From: Flectobacillus roseus
GTDB lineage: Bacteria; Bacteroidota; Bacteroidia; Cytophagales; Spirosomataceae
Assembly: GCF_030056665.1 (NCBI RefSeq)
Contig: NZ_JASHIG010000026.1
Direction: 5' to 3' (one strand)
DNA: 64,000 nucleotides
Shown here in pieces: positions 38,301 to 46,717 of the stretch (position 1 is the first letter of the stretch; every line of letters starts with the position of its first letter). The notes below the pieces were generated by a model. The model did no database searches. It was not told where the DNA came from and was given only the letters and a program-made list of their open reading frames with translations. A program made the translations under genes and the position numbers.

Positions 38301-38678
38301 GATACAGATACTTTGATTAAATACTACTCAGGAACAGCCACTTATACCAAAAGCTTTGACTGGAATGGAAACAATTCTTCAGCAATTTGGTTAGATTTAG
38401 GTGAGGTAGCCAACATTGCGTCGGTAAGACTCAACGGAAAAAATTGTGGAGTCGCATGGACAGCACCATTTAGAGTTGATATATCGAAAGCGTTGGTGAA
38501 GGGGAAAAATACAGTCGAAATTGAGGTAAGTAATACGTGGCATAACCGTTTGATTGGCGATAATCGTTTACCACAAAATCAGCGTGTTACTTTTACCACT
38601 GCGCCGTTTCGATTAGATGGACGCCCGTTAGAAAAAGCGGGACTTTTGGGGCCTGTTGAGATTTTATCAGAAAAGTAA
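35301..38678 (+). CDS. GH106 alpha-L-rhamnosidase
   Basis: Large inverting alpha-L-rhamnosidase (1125 aa) with a signal peptide at 1-19. The N-terminal TIM barrel begins with the family-typical AKPWVFWYWMQGG and GIGGAYLMPI. Candidate catalytic glutamates are E442 (HVDSWECG) and E519 (FTAESIAP), at positions comparable to those of characterised GH106 enzymes. Accessory beta domains are embedded (about residues 190-320), and a jelly-roll domain closes the protein (WLDLGEVANIASVRLNGK). GH106 enzymes act on rhamnose in RG-I/RG-II side chains. The final residues run into a bidirectional terminator shared with the convergent esterase gene. Confidence 0.92.
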   Translation: MFKRLFLIVLGFVFFKATAQSSYQVIPSQNAKPWVFWYWMQGGVSKAGITADLEAMKEVGIGGAYLMPIKGPANPPIYTPAIQQLTPEWWEMVRFSMSEAKRLGLQMGMHVSDGFALAGGPWIRPEQSMQKVVSASVHVSGGKMIQQQLPLPPIKENYYEDIAVLAYPRLSEDTLSTLSIKPSITSSLPNISGQQLIKVGNKESFKTDTKAWFQYAFEKPFTCRSIYIRTGGNTYQAHRLVVEVSNDGINFRKVTQLEPPRHGWQDTDSDVTHAIPTTTAKYFRFVYDKNGSEPGAEDLDAAKWKPSLKLLELQLFAAPKIHQYESKTGEIWRMSKQSSSEQLTDNLCVPSNKIIDITKFVDKNGVINWNAPKGLWTIVRIGHTSTGHTNATAGGGKGLECDKFSEEAVKIQFDNWFGEAQKQIGPALSKEVLRYFHVDSWECGSQNWSKNFAQEFSKRRGYSLMPYLLVYTGTPVQSRRVSEQVLFDIRQTIVDLVLEKFYGTLRKITSEKGLIFTAESIAPTMMSDGLAHYKLVDIPMGEFWLNSPTHDKPNDMLDAISAAHIYGKNIIQAEGFTTVRMAWNEHPAMLKTLQDRNYSLGINKLVYHVFTHNPWIDKQPGMTLDGVGLYFQRNQTWWKPTKAWVDYATRCQELLQQGKPVADIAVFTGDDLPRRSVLPDRLVGTLTGLFGAEKVALEQKRLANEGQPMRQMPAGVGNSANMADADQWVNPLRGYAYDSFSPDALKSAKVINGKVSFADGNSYALLVLPRALKLSPNTNATSETSLQKLLQLIQAGANVVISERPAISLSKSDTRNLSALIEQIWGGKFQETHGFQVKNLGKGKVILSPIIPEDLQGLGIKRDVDVVESSGKYAKDIAWTHRKEAQKEIYFLANQQNTDRTLTYHLRMEMPFVQSYNPVTDTWNTLEAKKQNGVSSISISLPPNGSIFIIGSQKALTSNRSIGDLQKIQSFEGSWQVNFEKEKGGPSSAQIFNFLTDWSADTDTLIKYYSGTATYTKSFDWNGNNSSAIWLDLGEVANIASVRLNGKNCGVAWTAPFRVDISKALVKGKNTVEIEVSNTWHNRLIGDNRLPQNQRVTFTTAPFRLDGRPLEKAGLLGPVEILSEK

Positions 38679-38726
38679 AAAATTGGAAGAGACAAAGATT
38701 CATTAATTAATTTGGGGATAGTTAGA

Positions 38727-38753
38727 TTTAGGCGTTGCATTGCAACGCCTAAA
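38727..38753. terminator. Bidirectional terminator between convergent genes
   Basis: AGGCGTTGC/GCAACGCCT hairpin (38730-38738 and 38742-38750) with flanking T/A runs, between the stop codons of GH106 (plus) and the MhqD-like gene (minus). The stem also resembles other REP-like palindromes in the window (AGACGC, AGACGT). Confidence 0.75.
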
Positions 38754-38763
38754 ATTTTGGTTC

Positions 38764-39396
38764 TTAGTTGATAGGAAAATATTTTTCCAACCATACCTTA
38801 GCCAATTCAATATCGCTATAAGTCAAATTATGACTGGTTGGCAAAGTATGATGTTCCACCTCAAATCCTTGTTCTTTTAAGATTTCCAAATACGTTGAAG
38901 TATCTTTTGGCGGAACGGTTGGGTCATGTTTGCCATTCGAAAAGAACACTGGAACTTGCTGTGCTTTTTCGGTTAATACTGGTTCTTGAAAGGGCAACAT
39001 AGGTCTAAACAATATCGCTCCAGCAAAGAAATCAGGATAGTTTAAAAGCGTTGCGCCAGCAATATTGGCCCCGTTTGAATAACCTAAAGCCACAAGTTTG
39101 GCATTTTCTAAGTGATTTTCTTGCAAAACTTTTTCAATAAAAGCCTTCATTTCATCAGTACGAAAAGCCAAATCTTTTTCATCAAAAACGCCCATTCTGA
39201 TTCTTCTGAAAAAACGAGGCATACCTCCCTCATTTACATTTCCTCTTAAACTTAATAAATGAAAATCTTTGGTTATATCTTTTGCCAAAGGTATTAAATC
39301 TTGTTCGTCGCCGCCTGTTCCGTGCAAGAGGACAAGCACAGGAGCATTAGGATTTTTTGACAACTCAAGTATATATTTTAATGGTTGAAAGTCCAT
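38764..39396 (-). CDS. Phospholipase/carboxylesterase family hydrolase (MhqD-like)
   Basis: Cytoplasmic alpha/beta hydrolase of 210 aa with no signal peptide. Motifs are VLLHGTGGDEQD near the start, the nucleophile elbow GYSNGAN around residue 106, GKHDPTVP (acid) and SHNLT (His) near the end. The profile matches carboxylesterases of the MhqD type, which in Firmicutes act with MhqO/MhqE dioxygenases in quinone detoxification. The next upstream gene is an MhqO-like dioxygenase, so the pair probably forms a quinone-resistance unit unrelated to pectin use. Confidence 0.82.
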   Translation of the reverse strand: MDFQPLKYILELSKNPNAPVLVLLHGTGGDEQDLIPLAKDITKDFHLLSLRGNVNEGGMPRFFRRIRMGVFDEKDLAFRTDEMKAFIEKVLQENHLENAKLVALGYSNGANIAGATLLNYPDFFAGAILFRPMLPFQEPVLTEKAQQVPVFFSNGKHDPTVPPKDTSTYLEILKEQGFEVEHHTLPTSHNLTYSDIELAKVWLEKYFPIN

Positions 39397-39422
39397 GATA
39401 AATCGTGTTTAAGTAAAGAGAC

Positions 39423-39448
39423 GTTATTAGTTAACAGTATATCAGTTA
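39423..39448. repeat. 26-bp element shared with 5233-5258
   Basis: Matches the sequence upstream of the GH28 gene at 23 of 26 positions. It sits 27 bp before the MhqD-like start codon on the minus strand. The rest of the 39397-39600 gap shows nothing I can name. Confidence 0.45.
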
Positions 39449-39600
39449 TTGTAATATAATCAGAATCAAAAGGTTATACTCAATTTTTACTTTTAAGATA
39501 GTGTGAGTTTAATCTTTCCTGCTACTTAATTGATAGAATAAACTATGGGCTTTTCTGCTAAATTCCTTGCCTAAAAACCCATAGCCCAATGTCGAAACCT

Positions 39601-40536
39601 TTACGCTAATACTGGCAAAGCTTTTTCGATACGCTCACGTTGTCCTTCGTATCTTGTAGGCAACATCAAATGTTGTCCTAATTCAGATTCATCTTCATCG
39701 ATGTCAAAACCTGGGTTATCAGTTGCAATTTCGAATAAAACACCTCCTGGTTCTCTGAAATACAAAGAATGGAAATATTGACGGTCGATTTGCTCAGTGA
39801 TATTCAAGCCCAAGGCTACGATTTTCTCACGCATTTTCATTAAATCACCATCGTTACTTACTCTGAAAGCTACGTGGTGAATGATACCTCCTGCCACAAT
39901 ACCTCTCGATTCGTTCGGTAATTCAACCAAATCAACTTTAGACGTCAAGCCATCTTTTGTCATGGTATAGCGAGTGCGATTACCTTCTTTTTTCTCCAAT
40001 TCATATCCAAAAACATCTGTCAATATAGATGCCGTTGGTGCTATGTTATTGAGCGTAAGCGTCACTGCATAAATGCTGTTAAGTGCATATTCAGGTTTTA
40101 CACCATACACTTCTGGCAAAGTATCTTGAGGAATATCCGTTTCAATCAATTCGACTTTTAAACCATCTGGATCGAGAAAGGCAATATATCTTTCGCCAAA
40201 TTTCACAGAAGGTTTACTGTAAAATACATTGTTGTCATCCAATCTTTTTACCCAAAAATCTAAACTGCCTTTTGGTACAGAATAACTTACTTCTGTTGCC
40301 ATACCTGCTCCTTTAAGACCTCTTTTTACTCGATCACCCCAAGGGAAAAATGTTAATACTGAGCCTAAATCTGCGTTGGCATTGGCAAAGTAAAAATGGT
40401 AAGTATGAGGGTCATCGAAGTTGACAGTCTTTTTGATAAGACGTAATCCTAATACTTCTGTATAAAAATGAAGATTGCGTTTTGCATCACCTGCGATAGC
40501 TGTTACATGGTGCATGCCTTTGATGTATGATTCCAT
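39601..40536 (-). CDS. Ring-cleaving dioxygenase / glyoxalase-like protein (MhqO-like)
   Basis: 311-aa cytoplasmic protein with two glyoxalase (VOC) modules. Module 1 begins GMHHVTAIAGDAKRNLHFYTEVLGL and module 2 follows at about residue 150. Expected metal ligands are the early His in GMHHV, the His of IIHHVAF near residue 217, and a Glu (LFEIATD) near 268. This is the layout of MhqO/MhqA hydroquinone dioxygenases. The downstream MhqD-like esterase supports a role in hydroquinone or quinone breakdown. It starts 64 bp ahead of a region dense in repeats. Confidence 0.85.
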   Translation of the reverse strand: MESYIKGMHHVTAIAGDAKRNLHFYTEVLGLRLIKKTVNFDDPHTYHFYFANANADLGSVLTFFPWGDRVKRGLKGAGMATEVSYSVPKGSLDFWVKRLDDNNVFYSKPSVKFGERYIAFLDPDGLKVELIETDIPQDTLPEVYGVKPEYALNSIYAVTLTLNNIAPTASILTDVFGYELEKKEGNRTRYTMTKDGLTSKVDLVELPNESRGIVAGGIIHHVAFRVSNDGDLMKMREKIVALGLNITEQIDRQYFHSLYFREPGGVLFEIATDNPGFDIDEDESELGQHLMLPTRYEGQRERIEKALPVLA

Positions 40537-40743
40537 AATGAATAAGTCGTTTAGTAATTGTTGTTTGATGATTCAAAATTACTACCTTATTCAGGGCTGT
40601 GCATTGATGTATGATAAGTAATGAGGGAAGAGGAGAATCTTATGAGTTTTGAGTTTGGAGTGATGAGTTTGGAGTTGTCCTTTGTCCTTGCCTAAAATAG
40701 GTTGCCCTCAATGTTTGAGTTATAGAGGCAATGTAAATACATT

Positions 40744-40973
40744 ACTGGTTCGAGACTTTGTCTTAAACTAGTAACAGTTTTATCTATTAGGTAGGGGCAA
40801 TCCTTGCGGTTGTCCCACTCAAAATGGCAACCGCAAGGGTTGCCCCTACACCAATTTTATTTTTATAAAAAAGCCCAAGATTACTAGTTCGAGAATTTGT
40901 CTCGGAATAGTTTTTTTTCAGTTTATAAACTGTGTAAAAAAATAAGTCCAAGATTAAATCTTGAACTAGTAAA
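40744..40973. repeat. Cluster of palindromic repeats in the 40537-41007 gap
   Basis: Two families are interleaved. One is a 22-bp inverted repeat, GTAGGGGCAATCC at 40791-40812 paired with 40828-40849 (one wobble). The other is three degenerate copies of CTAGTTCGAGAC...GTCTCGGACTAG, near 40744-40772, 40882-40909 and 40946-40971. A clean copy of the second family lies at 63379-63411. The gap has no credible gene. It also contains GAGTTTGGAGTGATGAG-type words. Confidence 0.7.
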
Positions 40974-41007
40974 AAGCTCATTTTCAAATTTTCAAATCAC
41001 CCAATTT

Positions 41008-41592
41008 TCAAATCCCCTTCGTTGCCAATACTTTTCTAACTCGACTTAGAGATTCAGGGGTAATGCCTAAATAAGACGCAATCATTGTTTGTGGAATACG
41101 ATGAACAAGGTTGGGGTACATTTTGATAAAATCCAGATAGCGCGTTTCGGCTTGAGCTGCCAATAGCAAATTGATACGTTTTTGCATAAATCTGATAGAG
41201 TTATGCAAAATTTTAGTTTGCCAAGGAGCAAATTCAGGAATCAAAAGGGCAGCTTTATCATAGAATTTACGAGAAATCTGTACCAAATCTGTATCCTCTA
41301 AAGTTTCTACATAAAACAAGGAAGGTTCACAAAAGTAAAAGCTATTTTTATCGTTGACCCACCAATGTTCTGGGGCAAAAAATATCGCGTGTTCCTTTCC
41401 TTGATGGTCGATCGTATAAGCGCGAATCAAGCCATGACAAACAAAAAACGTAGAATCATCAATGGTATCTTGCTCGATGAGAATCGTATTTTTCTTAACG
41501 TGTTTGATAGTCAACTCTGAAGATAGTTGCTCAAATTGTTCATCAGTAATGGGAATATACTTTTGTAAATATTCTTTAAAAATGTCTTTCAT
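41008..41592 (-). CDS. Crp/Fnr-family transcriptional regulator
   Basis: 194-aa cytoplasmic regulator. It has an N-terminal cyclic-nucleotide-binding-type beta barrel (about 20-115, including NTILIEQDTIDDSTFFVCHGLI) and a C-terminal winged helix-turn-helix (about 160-190, MIASYLGITPESLSRVRKV). The effector is unknown. It sits between the quinone-detoxification pair and the pectin esterases on the same strand, separated from both by noncoding DNA. It could regulate either or neither. Confidence 0.85.
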   Translation of the reverse strand: MKDIFKEYLQKYIPITDEQFEQLSSELTIKHVKKNTILIEQDTIDDSTFFVCHGLIRAYTIDHQGKEHAIFFAPEHWWVNDKNSFYFCEPSLFYVETLEDTDLVQISRKFYDKAALLIPEFAPWQTKILHNSIRFMQKRINLLLAAQAETRYLDFIKMYPNLVHRIPQTMIASYLGITPESLSRVRKVLATKGI

Positions 41593-41670
41593 GAAAGTTT
41601 TGGATCAATACGGCTTGAAGAGATAAGTCAAATACTGCACAAAAATACATTCTAAAAGGTTTTGCCATAA

Positions 41671-41694
41671 AAAAAGGCGGATTTATCCGCCTAA
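41671..41694 (-). terminator. Rho-independent terminator of the esterase/GH43 unit
   Basis: AGGCGGAT/ATCCGCCT (41675-41682 and 41685-41692) with a 2-nt loop. On the minus strand it is followed by a run of eight U. It ends the minus-strand group 46584-41734. Confidence 0.8.
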
Positions 41695-41733
41695 AAAGGT
41701 AAAAAAGTACTTTCGACACAAGCCAAGAAAGAA

Positions 41734-42654
41734 TTATCGTACTATCATTCCTATTTCGGAAAGCCATTTTTCACAAATTTCTGTCCATATTTCTGCCGAG
41801 CCAGGATTATTTCTTAGCGCAATAGCGTGTGCGCCTTGAGGAAAAATATGTAAGGCACTACTTACTTTGTTTTCCAAAAGTGATTGATAAAGCATCAAAC
41901 TATTATGTGCATCAACGGCATTGTCATTAAAAGCACATACGATAAAAGCAGGGCAAGCTTTGGGTGTTGCCTGATGCTGAATTGAATATTGTTTTACTAA
42001 TTCAGACGAAGGGTTTTCTCCTAAAAGGTTTTTTCTACTGCCTTTATGCGCGTATTTGTCTAAATCCACGACAGGCGAAACCAAAATCATAAAGTCGGGA
42101 TGAGCCGAAAATTTATCAAGGGAATCACCAACCGAAGCAATATCTTTTGTACTTACTCCTGCCAAACTAGCCAAATGTCCACCTGCCGATGAGCCTTGAA
42201 TACCTACTTTATCGGGTTTGATACCCCATTTGCTGGCGTTACTTCGAATATATTTTAAGGCTCGCTGGGCGTCTTGCAAGGGACCTATTTCACGGTTAAC
42301 TAAATCAGGGCTATTAGGTAAGCGGTAATTGAGCACAAAAGCTGAAATACCCATAGTATTGAACCATTTTGCCAACTGAAACCCTGAAATAACATACGCT
42401 AAACGCTCGTATCCACCTCCAGGACAAATCACAACGGCGGCTCCTTTATTTTCTTGATTTGACGGAAAAAAAGCATACATACCGGGTGTACCCACACGGT
42501 ATACGCGTTCATTGGCGATGCTGTCTTTGATAGTCAAGCCTTTGGAGTTCGGCATTTTACCTTTTTCCCATAGAGGCATAAACTCTTGTGCCAACAAAGT
42601 TTGACTTGATGCCCAGCAAAGAAATAAACATATTAGAACTTTTAAGATTTTCAT
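41734..42654 (-). CDS. Secreted alpha/beta-hydrolase esterase (BD-FAE-like) 1
   Basis: Carbohydrate esterase-type alpha/beta hydrolase of 306 aa, with signal peptide (1-22, ending LLAQ). The oxyanion region is CPGGGYERLA and the nucleophile elbow is GSSAGGHLA. The His lies in FPQGAHAIAL near the end, with an Asp in AFNDNAVDAH before it. This matches the esterase/lipase family that includes acetyl-xylan and bacterial feruloyl esterases. With the neighbouring GH105 and GH43 it probably deacetylates pectin fragments. It lies 20 bp after the second esterase, so they are co-transcribed. True substrate unproven. Confidence 0.82.
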   Translation of the reverse strand: MKILKVLICLFLCWASSQTLLAQEFMPLWEKGKMPNSKGLTIKDSIANERVYRVGTPGMYAFFPSNQENKGAAVVICPGGGYERLAYVISGFQLAKWFNTMGISAFVLNYRLPNSPDLVNREIGPLQDAQRALKYIRSNASKWGIKPDKVGIQGSSAGGHLASLAGVSTKDIASVGDSLDKFSAHPDFMILVSPVVDLDKYAHKGSRKNLLGENPSSELVKQYSIQHQATPKACPAFIVCAFNDNAVDAHNSLMLYQSLLENKVSSALHIFPQGAHAIALRNNPGSAEIWTEICEKWLSEIGMIVR

Positions 42655-42674
42655 CAGTGCAAAAATTAAAAATG

Positions 42675-43652
42675 TTAAAGTACTTTTTTCAAGAAATCAG
42701 CCATATACAATGCCGTTTCGTCGGCCCAAGGATGAAACAACCAAAAGGGATGGACTTTCACATTGAACTGATGAACTTCTTGGTAAATACCCCACTCTTT
42801 ATATTGACCGATAAGCTCATCTTGCCCTGCATGAAAACGAGAATAACCACTATTCAAGAATAACATCGGAACAGACTTTTCGGTAATCCAATAGGCTGGA
42901 GAGGCTTCTTTCCAAACTAGCGGTTTTTCAGAATATACTCCCCCTAGCCAAGCTGCGTCGGGAGAATCGCTTTTACGTTCAAGATTGAGAGACGAAGGTG
43001 CCAAAAAATTGATAACACCATCAATATCTACTATCGCCTGAAGCTTAGTTGATATACCTAAATGATTTCCCATTGTGCCTTCAAATCGAGGTACACCACC
43101 CGTTAATCCCACCAATGATGCCAAATGTCCACCAGCCGAACAACCTGAAATCGCCATTTTGGTAGTGTCAACATCAAATTCTTGCGCATGAGCTTTTACC
43201 CAACGAATAGCGGCTTTGATATTGTGAACAGCCGCTGGATAAGGTGCTTCTAGTGACAATTGGTATTCGACAGGAATGGTCACAAATCCTTTATTGGCAA
43301 TTAATTGTGCCAAAGGAACTTGCATAGATTTTTCGCCCGAACGCCATCCGCCGCCATGAATCATCAGTAGTGCAGGATATTTACCTTTCTTTTTAGGTCT
43401 AAAAATATCTAAATGTAAATCTCTCGGACCAAAGGGCGTTTGTGGCAAATGCGCATAAATCAAGTCCCTCGACTCAGTCACATTTGCTGGTGTTTGGTCA
43501 GGTACAGGAATTGCGTAGGGATAATCTCTCTTGATTTGGCTATGGACTCTCTTGACATTATACGTCGTATCTCTTGGAATGGACTTATATTGTGCTATTG
43601 CTATTTTTCCAGAAAATGCCAATATAAATATGGATAATATTTTGATTTTCAT
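42675..43652 (-). CDS. Secreted alpha/beta-hydrolase esterase (BD-FAE-like) 2
   Basis: Paralogue-like neighbour of esterase 1. The start is taken at the ATG at 43652, before a signal peptide ending in IAIAQ. The in-frame upstream ATG at 43694 would overlap the end of the GH105 gene and add a non-hydrophobic stretch. Motifs are LMIHGGGWRSG (oxyanion), GCSAGGHLAS (nucleophile) and the late HPFWLFHPWAD region for His. Note that the nucleophile motif has GCSAGG where the neighbour has GSSAGG. Length is 325 aa. Likely pectin acetylesterase-type function within the GH105/GH43 unit. Confidence 0.8.
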   Translation of the reverse strand: MKIKILSIFILAFSGKIAIAQYKSIPRDTTYNVKRVHSQIKRDYPYAIPVPDQTPANVTESRDLIYAHLPQTPFGPRDLHLDIFRPKKKGKYPALLMIHGGGWRSGEKSMQVPLAQLIANKGFVTIPVEYQLSLEAPYPAAVHNIKAAIRWVKAHAQEFDVDTTKMAISGCSAGGHLASLVGLTGGVPRFEGTMGNHLGISTKLQAIVDIDGVINFLAPSSLNLERKSDSPDAAWLGGVYSEKPLVWKEASPAYWITEKSVPMLFLNSGYSRFHAGQDELIGQYKEWGIYQEVHQFNVKVHPFWLFHPWADETALYMADFLKKVL

Positions 43653-43677
43653 GAATTTACATTTAAGATAAATCATA

Positions 43678-44871
43678 CTAAGTTCTTTTCTCAAACTCTA
43701 TGGCTAATAGAATAAATGGACCAACGGCTTTAGGATCGTTGTCTCTTTTGGCTTCTTTACAGTAATATTCATAAGTTCCATCGCGATACGGATTGCCTCC
43801 TAAACCTGCTCCTGCGCAAGTTTCAGCAATCGTAATTCCTCCATCGGGTTGTTCTTTAATAAAATGTTTCAGAATGCCTTGGTAGCCTTTTTGAGCTATA
43901 GTCAAATGCTTTTTATCGATTACCCCCAAACGTATTCCTTTGATGAGGGTATATACAAACATCGTAGAGGCAGATGCTTCTACGTAATTGCCCTCCTTTG
44001 CTCTTACATCCATCACTTGATACCAAAGTCCTGTTGAAGCATCTTGGTATTTTTGTAAAGTATTCGCAACCTGATGAGTTATGTCTAAAATAGCCTTATA
44101 CTGAGGGTGATTCTTGGGGAAGAATTCTAATGTATCTACCAAAGTCATAGCATACCATCCCATCCCACGCCCCCATGTATGAGCAGATTTTCCTGTTTCC
44201 TTATCGGCCCATTTTTCTTGCTTACTTTCATCCCAACCGTGACTATACAGACCCGTTACTTGATTCTTGTTATGTTTATCAATCAGTAAAATTTGCTTGG
44301 CTACATCATCAAAAAGCGTCGGTTCTTGAAATACGTTGGCATATTGAGCAAGAAAAGGCGTTGCCATATAAAGTCCATCGAGCCACATTTGATGAGGATA
44401 GTGTTTTTTGTGCCAAAAACCACCTTCAGTCGTTCGTGGATGGCTACGCATTTGGTCACGAAGGGTATCTAAGGCTTTTTTGTATTTTAAATCCTTTGTT
44501 TTTTCATAAATGGCAAATAGGATTTTTCCTGAGTTTACAGCGTCGATATTGTACTTTTCTTTATCATAAGTAGTAATCGTGCCATCTGCCAAAATCAAAT
44601 CATCAGCATACTTTTTGACATATTCATAGTACTTGATGTCGCCATTGTATTCCCAAAGTTTTTGTAGTGAAAGACAAACTAATCCTTGACAATAGCCCCA
44701 AAAAGGCTTTTTGGCAAAGTCTAACATCCAAGCCTCAGGATTTCGTTTTATATCTGAATCGGCCATACGAACCGACCAAGCTGTTTTTGATTTATCTTGT
44801 ACCATGGCTGGGTACAATACTGATGTACCAGAATACGCCAAGGCCATCTGTAAAAGTGTTCTTCGTTGCAT
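43678..44871 (-). CDS. GH105 unsaturated rhamnogalacturonyl/galacturonyl hydrolase
   Basis: Removes the unsaturated uronyl end left by pectate and rhamnogalacturonan lyases. The (alpha/alpha)6 barrel is compact (397 aa). The start is taken at the ATG at 44871 (MQRRTLLQM), giving a short, Tat-like RR-containing leader. An upstream ATG at 44901 is possible. D165 in WLDGLYMATPF corresponds to the catalytic Asp of YteR-like enzymes. WGRGMGWYAM and ETCAGAGLGG also match the family. It is one of four genes on the same strand with an esterase pair and GH43. Its product feeds the 5-dehydro-type uronate route, whose genes are not in the window. Confidence 0.9.
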   Translation of the reverse strand: MQRRTLLQMALAYSGTSVLYPAMVQDKSKTAWSVRMADSDIKRNPEAWMLDFAKKPFWGYCQGLVCLSLQKLWEYNGDIKYYEYVKKYADDLILADGTITTYDKEKYNIDAVNSGKILFAIYEKTKDLKYKKALDTLRDQMRSHPRTTEGGFWHKKHYPHQMWLDGLYMATPFLAQYANVFQEPTLFDDVAKQILLIDKHNKNQVTGLYSHGWDESKQEKWADKETGKSAHTWGRGMGWYAMTLVDTLEFFPKNHPQYKAILDITHQVANTLQKYQDASTGLWYQVMDVRAKEGNYVEASASTMFVYTLIKGIRLGVIDKKHLTIAQKGYQGILKHFIKEQPDGGITIAETCAGAGLGGNPYRDGTYEYYCKEAKRDNDPKAVGPFILLAIEFEKRT

Positions 44872-44895
44872 GGGAAATATAGGTTTGAGGCAAGG

Positions 44896-44934
44896 AGGCA
44901 CTAGGCATCAGTGTTTTACTAATGCCTAGTGCCT
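44896..44934 (-). terminator. Hairpin between GH43 and GH105 genes
   Basis: AGGCACTAGGCAT (44896-44908) pairs with ATGCCTAGTGCCT (44922-44934), with an inner AGT/ACT step and one mismatch. TGCCT word family, in a 75-bp gap inside the operon, so it may modulate rather than end transcription. Confidence 0.55.
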
Positions 44935-44946
44935 GACTACTGGTGC

Positions 44947-46584
44947 CTATTTATCAATTCTAAACCAATCTACATCAGCATAACCTGAGTCGTTGATTTG
45001 TGTGGTTCTGGTACAAAACAAACCAATTTTGGCGCCAATCCAATGTCCTACGACCGCTTGGAAAGGCTCTCCCATATTTTTAAAAATTTGTCCATCAAGA
45101 CTATAGCTAAATTGGCAACGAGCTTTATCCAAAACCTTAACTCTCAAATACACTGGTGTATTAGCAGGGATAGGAGTCTCTGTTATAGTTTCAACTTCGG
45201 GCTTACCTTCAGAGGCCTTTTGAGATTCGCCATAAATCAAAAAGACTCCTTCTTTACCCTTACTTTTGAGACCAATATGAGCATAGCTTTTTCCTAGAAT
45301 AATTAATCCTACCTTCTCATTCTCAAGCTTTTGATTGGGCGTGAATACCAATTTAGTTGTAGCCGTAAATTTCTCAGTTGGAAATTTCTGTAATAAAATA
45401 TTAGGTACTTCCCAGTTATTTTTAGCATTATCAGGGACTTTCTGCGAGTACAATCGTAGGCTTCCTTTGTTTGTCAAACTATGCCAAATGCCTTTAGGAT
45501 TTGCCTGCCATTGCCATTGCAAACCAAGTGTATTACCCTCAAATTCATCCGATTCGGCTGGGGTAACAATTGGGTACGTTTTGCCCACATTAGGTTTACG
45601 ATACGTCATAACAGGTTCGCCGATACCATCACCATCGGGGTCATTACCTATTACTGGCCAATCTTTTACCCATTTCATTGGCTGTAGGTGTACCACACGA
45701 CCATATACGTCTTTGTCTTGAAAATGTAAAAACCAATCTTCTCCCGTTGGTGTGTCTACCCAAGCTCCTTGATGAGGACCATTGACAGGGCTATTACCTT
45801 GATTCATGACCACCTTTCTTTCGTATGGACCATATACATTTTTGGAACGAAGCACCAATTGCCAACCCGTAGAAACACCACCAGCAGGAGCAAATATATA
45901 GTAGTAACCATTGCGCTTATAAAACTTAGGGCCTTCCACAGTCGGGTCGGTTTCATGACCGTCAAATACTATTTTGCCCTCATCGGTAACTTTAGTACCT
46001 TCAGCGTTCATTTTCTTGATAGTCAGCACACTTTTAATTCCTGAACGACTACCTGCCCAACCATGAACCAAATATACCTGTCCGTCAGTATCCCAAAACG
46101 GACAAGGGTCTATGAGACCTTTGCCTTCTTCTACCAAAATAGGGTCAGACCAAGGACCAGTAGGATTTTTAGCTTTGGTCAAATATATACCAAAATCAGG
46201 ATCAGGATAATAAATCCAAAATTCACCAGCATGATAGCGAATCGCAGGTGCCCAAACGCCATTGCCATGTTGAGTTTTTGAAAAATGTTCGAAAGGAGGC
46301 TGACGCTTCAGCGCATGACCAATGATAGACCAGTTGACCAAGTCCTTTGAATGCAAAATAGGCAAGCCCGGTACCGCATCAAAACTGGAAGCAATCATAT
46401 AGAAATCACTACCTACGCGACAAGCATCAGGGTCCGAATAATCGGCATCAATCACAGGATTTTTGTATTGTCCATTGCCTAAGTCAGGAACCCATACTTT
46501 AGATACTGTCGATATATTTTGTGCCTGTGTACTTAATGAAAACCCTATTAAAGAAAGGGCTAAAAATTTACCAAATGATTTCAT
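44947..46584 (-). CDS. GH43 beta-xylosidase/alpha-L-arabinofuranosidase-type enzyme
   Basis: Five-bladed beta-propeller glycosidase of 545 aa with signal peptide (1-22). The catalytic base region is DADYSDPDACRVG (D48/D51), with the acid Glu in TVEGPKFYKRNG and an intermediate Asp near WVDTPTGEDW. A C-terminal beta-sandwich (about residues 340-545, DUF1349/concanavalin-like) is typical of GH43 subfamily-12-like enzymes in pectin loci. Likely removes arabinose or xylose from RG side chains. It is the first gene of a unit with GH105 and two esterases. About 130 bp, with GTGA/CACT words near 46690, separate it from the CE8 gene upstream. Confidence 0.9.
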   Translation of the reverse strand: MKSFGKFLALSLIGFSLSTQAQNISTVSKVWVPDLGNGQYKNPVIDADYSDPDACRVGSDFYMIASSFDAVPGLPILHSKDLVNWSIIGHALKRQPPFEHFSKTQHGNGVWAPAIRYHAGEFWIYYPDPDFGIYLTKAKNPTGPWSDPILVEEGKGLIDPCPFWDTDGQVYLVHGWAGSRSGIKSVLTIKKMNAEGTKVTDEGKIVFDGHETDPTVEGPKFYKRNGYYYIFAPAGGVSTGWQLVLRSKNVYGPYERKVVMNQGNSPVNGPHQGAWVDTPTGEDWFLHFQDKDVYGRVVHLQPMKWVKDWPVIGNDPDGDGIGEPVMTYRKPNVGKTYPIVTPAESDEFEGNTLGLQWQWQANPKGIWHSLTNKGSLRLYSQKVPDNAKNNWEVPNILLQKFPTEKFTATTKLVFTPNQKLENEKVGLIILGKSYAHIGLKSKGKEGVFLIYGESQKASEGKPEVETITETPIPANTPVYLRVKVLDKARCQFSYSLDGQIFKNMGEPFQAVVGHWIGAKIGLFCTRTTQINDSGYADVDWFRIDK

Positions 46585-46717
46585 AAGTATTTAATTATGA
46601 GAAAAATGTAAAGTTTCTTGTGTCAGGAATAAGTGATTACATTTATTTAACAGAGTATGATTTTGATTTTATTCGATTAAACACTCCGCATTCACCACTC
46701 CAAACTCATCACTCTCC

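Noticed and set aside
40787..40987. 66-aa minus-strand open frame
   Set aside because: Entirely within palindromic repeats, so an artefact of repeat sequence.
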